A model generated the notes under the pieces. That model saw nothing but the letters and a program-made list of their open reading frames with translations, had not been told where the DNA came from and made no database searches. Made by a program: the position numbers and the translations under genes. Below are positions 59,875-64,000 of a stretch of DNA of 64,000 bases, in pieces (position 1 is the first letter of the stretch; each line of letters starts with the position of its first letter). The stretch comes from Terriglobales bacterium (GTDB taxonomy: Bacteria > Acidobacteriota > Terriglobia > Terriglobales > Acidobacteriaceae). Location: NCBI GenBank assembly GCA_025934735.1, contig JAICWP010000001.1, positions 124,001 through 188,000 on the forward strand, read 5' to 3'.

Positions 59875-60825
59875 ATGTATTTCCGCATCGGCAAGCTGCC
59901 TTTCCTGTTTTTCCCCTTCCTGCTGGTATCTGTGAGTCATGTGCAGGCGCGACATGTGCAGCAAAACACGGCGCAGACCAGTGCAGCAACCCAAACGAAG
60001 GATTCTAAGCAGTACGTGGGTTCTGAAACCTGCAAGGGCTGTCACGAAGACGTCTACAAAGCCACAGAACAAACGCCCCACTATAAGATGGGATTCCAGC
60101 CCGGCGCCCCGGGCAAGGGGTTGAATTGCGAAGCATGCCACGGTCCCGGGGCAGCACACGTGGAAGGTGGAGGCGACAAAAGCAAGATCATCGTGTTCGA
60201 GAACCTGAGCATGGCGGAGGCGAACAAGCGTTGCCTTAGCTGTCATACCTACGGCAACGAGCATGCAAACTTCACCCGTTCAGCGCATGCGAGCAATGAT
60301 ATCGGCTGCATTAGTTGCCATTCACCGCACCATGCCAAGACGCAGAGGGCCCTGCTGGTGGAGAAGCAGCCACAGCTTTGCTACCAGTGCCACACGGAGG
60401 TCAAGGCCGAATTCAGCCGCCCCTACCGGCATCGGGTAAACCAGGGGTTGGTGCAGTGCACTGATTGCCACAACGAGCACGGAGGGTTCCTGCCCAAGCA
60501 GTTGCGGACCAGCGCGGCCCAGGATCAAGTCTGTTTCAAGTGCCATACTGAGAAAAAGGGACCGTTTGTCTTCGAACACCTGCCGGTAGAGACGGAAGGT
60601 TGCGTCAGCTGCCACACGCCGCACGGCTCAACCAACCCGCGTCTGCTGAGGGTAAGCCAGGTCAACCTGCTCTGTCTGCAGTGCCATACCCTGGCGATGA
60701 GCAACGTGCCCTCGCAGCCGCCCATCGGTCCGGCGCATAACCAGGCCCAGAAATACCAGGCCTGCACCATGTGCCACGCGTTTATTCACGGCTCCAATTT
60801 CAGTGAGGTCTTCTTCAAGCCCTAG
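59875..60825 (+). CDS. DmsE/MtrA-type periplasmic decahaem cytochrome c
   Basis: The 316-residue protein has a signal peptide (LPFLFFPFLLVSVSHVQA) and exactly ten CxxCH motifs: CKGCH, CEACH, CLSCH, CISCH, CYQCH, CTDCH, CFKCH, CVSCH, CLQCH and CTMCH. The length, haem number and order, and endings such as GSETCKGCHEDV and HTPHGS match DmsE/MtrA/PioA, which carry electrons through an outer-membrane barrel. The gene for an MtrB/PioB-type barrel follows in the same direction after about 100 bases, supporting a porin-cytochrome complex. ATG 59875 follows GGAGGG. The first half resembles the pentahaem protein at 14352. Confidence 0.95.
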   Translation: MYFRIGKLPFLFFPFLLVSVSHVQARHVQQNTAQTSAATQTKDSKQYVGSETCKGCHEDVYKATEQTPHYKMGFQPGAPGKGLNCEACHGPGAAHVEGGGDKSKIIVFENLSMAEANKRCLSCHTYGNEHANFTRSAHASNDIGCISCHSPHHAKTQRALLVEKQPQLCYQCHTEVKAEFSRPYRHRVNQGLVQCTDCHNEHGGFLPKQLRTSAAQDQVCFKCHTEKKGPFVFEHLPVETEGCVSCHTPHGSTNPRLLRVSQVNLLCLQCHTLAMSNVPSQPPIGPAHNQAQKYQACTMCHAFIHGSNFSEVFFKP

Positions 60826-60928
60826 AAGAAGCAAAGGAGCTTCGATGACCGGAAGTAGTAGGTGTGCAGACACAATTGCCGGCGCGCCCGTGCGGCAAGC
60901 ACGCGGCCCAGACTGTAGGGAGTCATTT

Positions 60929-63145
60929 ATGAGAAAGAGCTTGTGGTTATTCGTGGTCCTCCTGCTTATGCCTTCGTGGGCTTTGGCACAGGCCGGCGCG
61001 GCGGGAACACCCACACCTGCGGCCGCGGAAGGAAAGGACATCAGCGACTATCACATCGAACAGAGCATTGAGCTGGGCTACCGCTTCAGTGAGGTTAACG
61101 GCAGTGGTTCCATGTTTGACACCTTCATCAATCAACACGCTGGTCCTCGCTTCCTCGATCAGACGCTCTCCATGCACTCGCTAAACAACGCTGGTGTATT
61201 GTTCGACGATCTCAACGTAAGCAGCTTCGGGTGGGGGGGTGACCCGGAAAACGTCGGACGAGTAAGCGTCTCGAAGAATAAATGGTATGACTTCAGCTTC
61301 CTGTTCCGGCGCGATCAGAACTTCTTTGATTATGACCTGCTGGCAAACCCGTTGAATCCTCCGACGTCGACGCCCCACCTTCCGGTCGGATTTTCTCCCC
61401 ACGAGATGCAGATCCGGCGCCGCATGTACGATACCGGTTTGACACTGATGCCGCAGTCGAAGGTCACCCTGCGGCTCGGCCATACACGCAATCGGTCGGA
61501 GGGCCCCTCATTCTCCAGCTTCCATGAAGGGACAGATCCACTCCTGGACCAGGCTTGGAATGTTACCCAGAACGACTACCACTTCGGCGTAGATTTCAAG
61601 ATGCTCTCAAAAACTAACCTCAGCTATGACCAGTTCCTGGAATACGACAGGAACGATACCAACTGGAGCCTGAGCCCATACAATGTTTTTCTGCTGCCCG
61701 ATGGCACTCCCGTTTCCCTTGGCCTGCCTATCAATTCCGATGCCGGCCAGCCTTGTACGCCGGTTTTCAGAAATGATTCGGTCAACACCCGTTGTAACGG
61801 GTACTTTGCCTATACACGCAGCCAGCGAGTTCGTACCACCACGCCGACAGAGTCTCTGAGCCTGCAATCAACATATCTAAAACGTGTGAATTTGGTCGCC
61901 CGCGCTACTTACAGTTCAGCCGACATGAACTCACCCTATGCGGAATTCTTTGACGGCCTGGTGACACGTACCAATGAACGGCAGTTCACATTTTCCGGGC
62001 CTGCGCACGTGCGGCGAATTGCCGTCACTTCTGATCTCGGCGTAACCGTCGAGCTAACCAGCAAGCTTAATCTCAGCGACAATTTCCGTTACGACAACTG
62101 GCATATGCCGGGCACCTGGGATTCGCTGGCCACAGCGACGGTCGGGCTTGGCACACGCGTGACCCTGCTCAGTCCGCTTGGTCCCACAGAAACGACTACC
62201 GCTTTTGTCGCCAATTTCCTCGGCCAAAAGTCGTTCCTCAACCTGATACAAGCGGAATACCTGGCCTCAAAGCACTTCGGCGTGCACGTCGGTTTCCGCT
62301 TCCGGCATCGCCACGTGTTCAAGGCAGAGCCAGAGACCTTTACCGATCCAGAGGCGGGCTTGGCGGAATTTGAAGGCGATAGCATAGACGTGAACGAGTA
62401 CACGCCGGTAGTTGGCGTGTGGTTCCGGCCGACATCGGCGTTGCGCATCAACCTGGAAGCCGAAGCGACCTCGGCGGATAATTTCATTACCCGCATCAGC
62501 CCACGGCAACGGCAGAACTATCGCGCGCGGGCAAGTTACCGGCCGGTTCGGTGGGCCAACCTCGCGGGAAGCCTGAACATCTGGGAAAGCCGCAATGGTG
62601 AGCCAGACACGCAGTTCAAGCAGCATTATCGCAACGTGGGTTTTGTGGCCTCTCTGCTTCCCAAGGAACGCGTCGGATTCGATGTGAGCTACAACTACAC
62701 CAACGCCCTGCAGCAGGCGCTGATCTGCTTCAACTTCAGCGATACCGTTATCCCTGCGGGCACGGTGGTGAACGGATGTCCAACCTTTGATCCGGCGGAG
62801 AATAACAATCCGAATCAAGTTCTTTCCACCTATGTGAACCACACGCATTATTTTGCAGCTAACCTGATGGTCAAGCCGGTGAAGCAGGTCACGGCCAAGG
62901 TGGGCTACGGCCTTACCAGCGTGAACGGTACCACGACCTTGCTTAACCCGCTGCAGCCACTCGGACCGCTGGATTTCACCTACCACCAACCCCTGGCGGA
63001 ACTCAGCTACGAGCTTGCCAAGTACTGGAGTGTTAACGCCTGCTGGAACTACGACCAGTACAATGAAGGTTCATTCATCGGCCCGACCAGTCCTCGTTAC
63101 TTCCATGACAATCGGACTACGCTGTCGCTGAAGTATGCGTTCTAG
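60929..63145 (+). CDS. MtrB/PioB-type outer-membrane beta-barrel
   Basis: The 738-residue protein has a signal peptide (KSLWLFVVLLLMPSWALAQ) and then continuous alternating beta strands with aromatic girdles (IELGYRF, WYDFSFLFRRDQNFFDYD, KVTLRLGHTRNRSEGPSF, VHVGFRFRHRHVF), ending in LSLKYAF, the C-terminal Phe expected of outer-membrane barrels. Size and position after a decahaem cytochrome match MtrB/PioB, the sheath around MtrA/PioA. The N-terminal CxxC found in Shewanella MtrB is not seen. The start at ATG 60929 follows AGGGAG; the frame extends to 60803 across the end of the decahaem gene, but without a signal peptide. No extracellular MtrC/OmcA-type cytochrome gene follows in the window. 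Confidence 0.9.
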   Translation: MRKSLWLFVVLLLMPSWALAQAGAAGTPTPAAAEGKDISDYHIEQSIELGYRFSEVNGSGSMFDTFINQHAGPRFLDQTLSMHSLNNAGVLFDDLNVSSFGWGGDPENVGRVSVSKNKWYDFSFLFRRDQNFFDYDLLANPLNPPTSTPHLPVGFSPHEMQIRRRMYDTGLTLMPQSKVTLRLGHTRNRSEGPSFSSFHEGTDPLLDQAWNVTQNDYHFGVDFKMLSKTNLSYDQFLEYDRNDTNWSLSPYNVFLLPDGTPVSLGLPINSDAGQPCTPVFRNDSVNTRCNGYFAYTRSQRVRTTTPTESLSLQSTYLKRVNLVARATYSSADMNSPYAEFFDGLVTRTNERQFTFSGPAHVRRIAVTSDLGVTVELTSKLNLSDNFRYDNWHMPGTWDSLATATVGLGTRVTLLSPLGPTETTTAFVANFLGQKSFLNLIQAEYLASKHFGVHVGFRFRHRHVFKAEPETFTDPEAGLAEFEGDSIDVNEYTPVVGVWFRPTSALRINLEAEATSADNFITRISPRQRQNYRARASYRPVRWANLAGSLNIWESRNGEPDTQFKQHYRNVGFVASLLPKERVGFDVSYNYTNALQQALICFNFSDTVIPAGTVVNGCPTFDPAENNNPNQVLSTYVNHTHYFAANLMVKPVKQVTAKVGYGLTSVNGTTTLLNPLQPLGPLDFTYHQPLAELSYELAKYWSVNACWNYDQYNEGSFIGPTSPRYFHDNRTTLSLKYAF

Positions 63146-63375
63146 AGTGAGTCAGGGGGCCGCGGTTTCTACCGTGAAGGCTTCGTTGAAAAGCGACTTT
63201 CACCGCCCGCTGGCCGAGCTGCAGTATGATCTCTCCCACGGTTGGGCGGCAAAAGCGGCTACGGTTATGGAGGAAAGGAAGGTCTGGGTCCCACTCTGCC
63301 CCGGAACTTCCACGCCAACTCCGTATCCTTAGTCTCACCATCTACGCCTTTTGACTCCGGTAACATAAAAGGAGC

Positions 63376-64000
63376 ATGAGCACGGAAGAGAACGAAACTG
63401 CATCTGCGGACAACAGGGCGCCGGGCCTGACGCGGAATCTGTTCAGCATCATCGGCCTGGCGATGGCGGTCGTCGCCGGCGCCAACATTGCCTTCCTGGT
63501 ACTGCTGGAGGCGCTGCGCCCCAACCCCTACATCGGTATTTTTGCTTACATGATCCTGCCCGGCATCATGGTGCTGGGCCTGATCCTGATTCCGATTGGC
63601 ATGGCGCTGGAGCGCCGCCGCCGCCGCAAAATGGCCCCGGGCGAGGTCCCACGCTTCCCCCGCCTGGACTTAAATGTTCCTTCGCAGCGCAGCGCCGTGG
63701 CGTTTTTCTTCAGCTTCACCGCGGTATTCGTCAGCCTCAGTGCGGTGGGCAGCTATCGGGCGTATGAATTCACTGATTCGGTGCAGTTCTGCGGCCAGCT
63801 CTGCCACACCATCATGAACCCGGAGTTCACTACCTATTTGAAGTCTCCGCATGCACGGGTGGCCTGTGTGGATTGCCACGTTGGGCCGGGGGCGGGCTGG
63901 TACGTGCGCTCCAAGCTTTCCGGCGCCTACCAGGTGTATGCCGCCTTCGCCAAGGTGTATCCGCGTCCCATTCCTACTCCGGTGGCCAACCTGCGCCCGG
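63376..64000 (+). CDS. NapC/NirT-type multihaem cytochrome, second copy (partial, runs off the window)
   Basis: The frame from ATG 63376 is open to the end of the window (208 codons). It aligns with the NapC-like protein at 17111 along its whole length: PYIGIFAYMILPGIMVLGL versus PYIGILAYMILPGFLILGL, and EFTDSVQFCGQLCH identical in both, followed by NPEFTTY, HARVACVDCHVGPGAGWYVR and KLSGAYQVYA. Three hydrophobic N-terminal helices, the C-x3-CH first haem and one CxxCH are visible before the edge. AAAAGGAG lies close to the ATG. It follows the porin gene by 230 bases, and would supply electrons from the quinol pool to the decahaem-porin conduit, as CymA does for MtrCAB. Confidence 0.92.
   Translation, partial: MSTEENETASADNRAPGLTRNLFSIIGLAMAVVAGANIAFLVLLEALRPNPYIGIFAYMILPGIMVLGLILIPIGMALERRRRRKMAPGEVPRFPRLDLNVPSQRSAVAFFFSFTAVFVSLSAVGSYRAYEFTDSVQFCGQLCHTIMNPEFTTYLKSPHARVACVDCHVGPGAGWYVRSKLSGAYQVYAAFAKVYPRPIPTPVANLRP

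Noticed and set aside
1-64000. tRNA, rRNA, CRISPR arrays, transposases or phage genes
   Set aside because: I looked for T-loop-like GGTTCRA patterns, regularly spaced direct repeats and transposase motifs; isolated GGTTCAAAT/GGTTCGAG matches (near 10380 and 59608) are not in cloverleaf context, and none of the other classes was found.

Overview
The window looks like a chromosomal segment of a member of the Acidobacteriota (Terriglobia/Koribacter-like), high in GC, from an isolate or a metagenome bin. This is inferred from gene content: Ser/Thr kinases fused to beta-propellers, a tricorn-type protease, KN-x-Y-x-VL coiled-coil microproteins, BON/glycine-zipper lipoprotein, multihaem cytochromes next to NapC and YwiC, and intergenic repeats ending in GCTCAGGATGA. 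No rRNA, tRNA, CRISPR array, phage or insertion sequence was seen.

Layout. 0-7.7 kb: pterin dehydratase, an FMN hydroxy-acid dehydrogenase, an orphan Flp pilin, a TonB-like protein, proC, a Ser/Thr kinase fused to BNR repeats and an unusual MoaD-like/F420-PPOX fusion. 7.9-12.5 kb: malic enzyme, a YdjM-like membrane protein, a PEBP protein and a convergent pair of paralogous microproteins. 12.7-21.2 kb: a respiratory island with two Crp/Fnr-type proteins (one lacking its DNA-binding domain), a pentahaem cytochrome, an 11-haem cytochrome c fused to a membrane cytochrome b, a NapC/NirT-type cytochrome, an AhbD/NirJ-like radical SAM protein and YwiC. 21.3-58.2 kb: mostly housekeeping genes (uvrB, memo-like, rsmA, glgA, tricorn, histidine kinase, mobA, an MlaF-like ATPase, ribE, ftsY, ribD, a second propeller kinase, HD-GYP, gpsA, plsY, thpR, cinA, yacG/pgpA, rimO, a TgpA-like transglutaminase) and a small SDR/aminomutase/ProC-like cluster. 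58.2-64 kb: PilZ, YHS and small membrane proteins, then a second electron-transfer locus: DmsE/MtrA-type decahaem cytochrome, MtrB/PioB-type outer-membrane barrel and the start of a second NapC paralogue.

How it fits together. The two cytochrome loci appear to belong to one system. Both carry a paralogue of the same three-helix NapC/NirT protein, and both are preceded by palindromes of the form GTGA-N6-TCAC. Seven such sites were found: one upstream of each crp-like gene, pairs with centres exactly 22 bp apart upstream of the 11-haem/cytochrome b gene and of the radical SAM gene, and one far upstream of the decahaem gene. The full-length Crp/Fnr protein has the R-E-x3-R recognition-helix pattern that in CRP reads this half-site. 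I infer a Crp-type regulon for quinol-to-extracellular or quinol-to-periplasm electron transfer, with haem maturation (AhbD-like) built in. No catalytic terminal reductase is visible in the window, so the acceptor is unknown.
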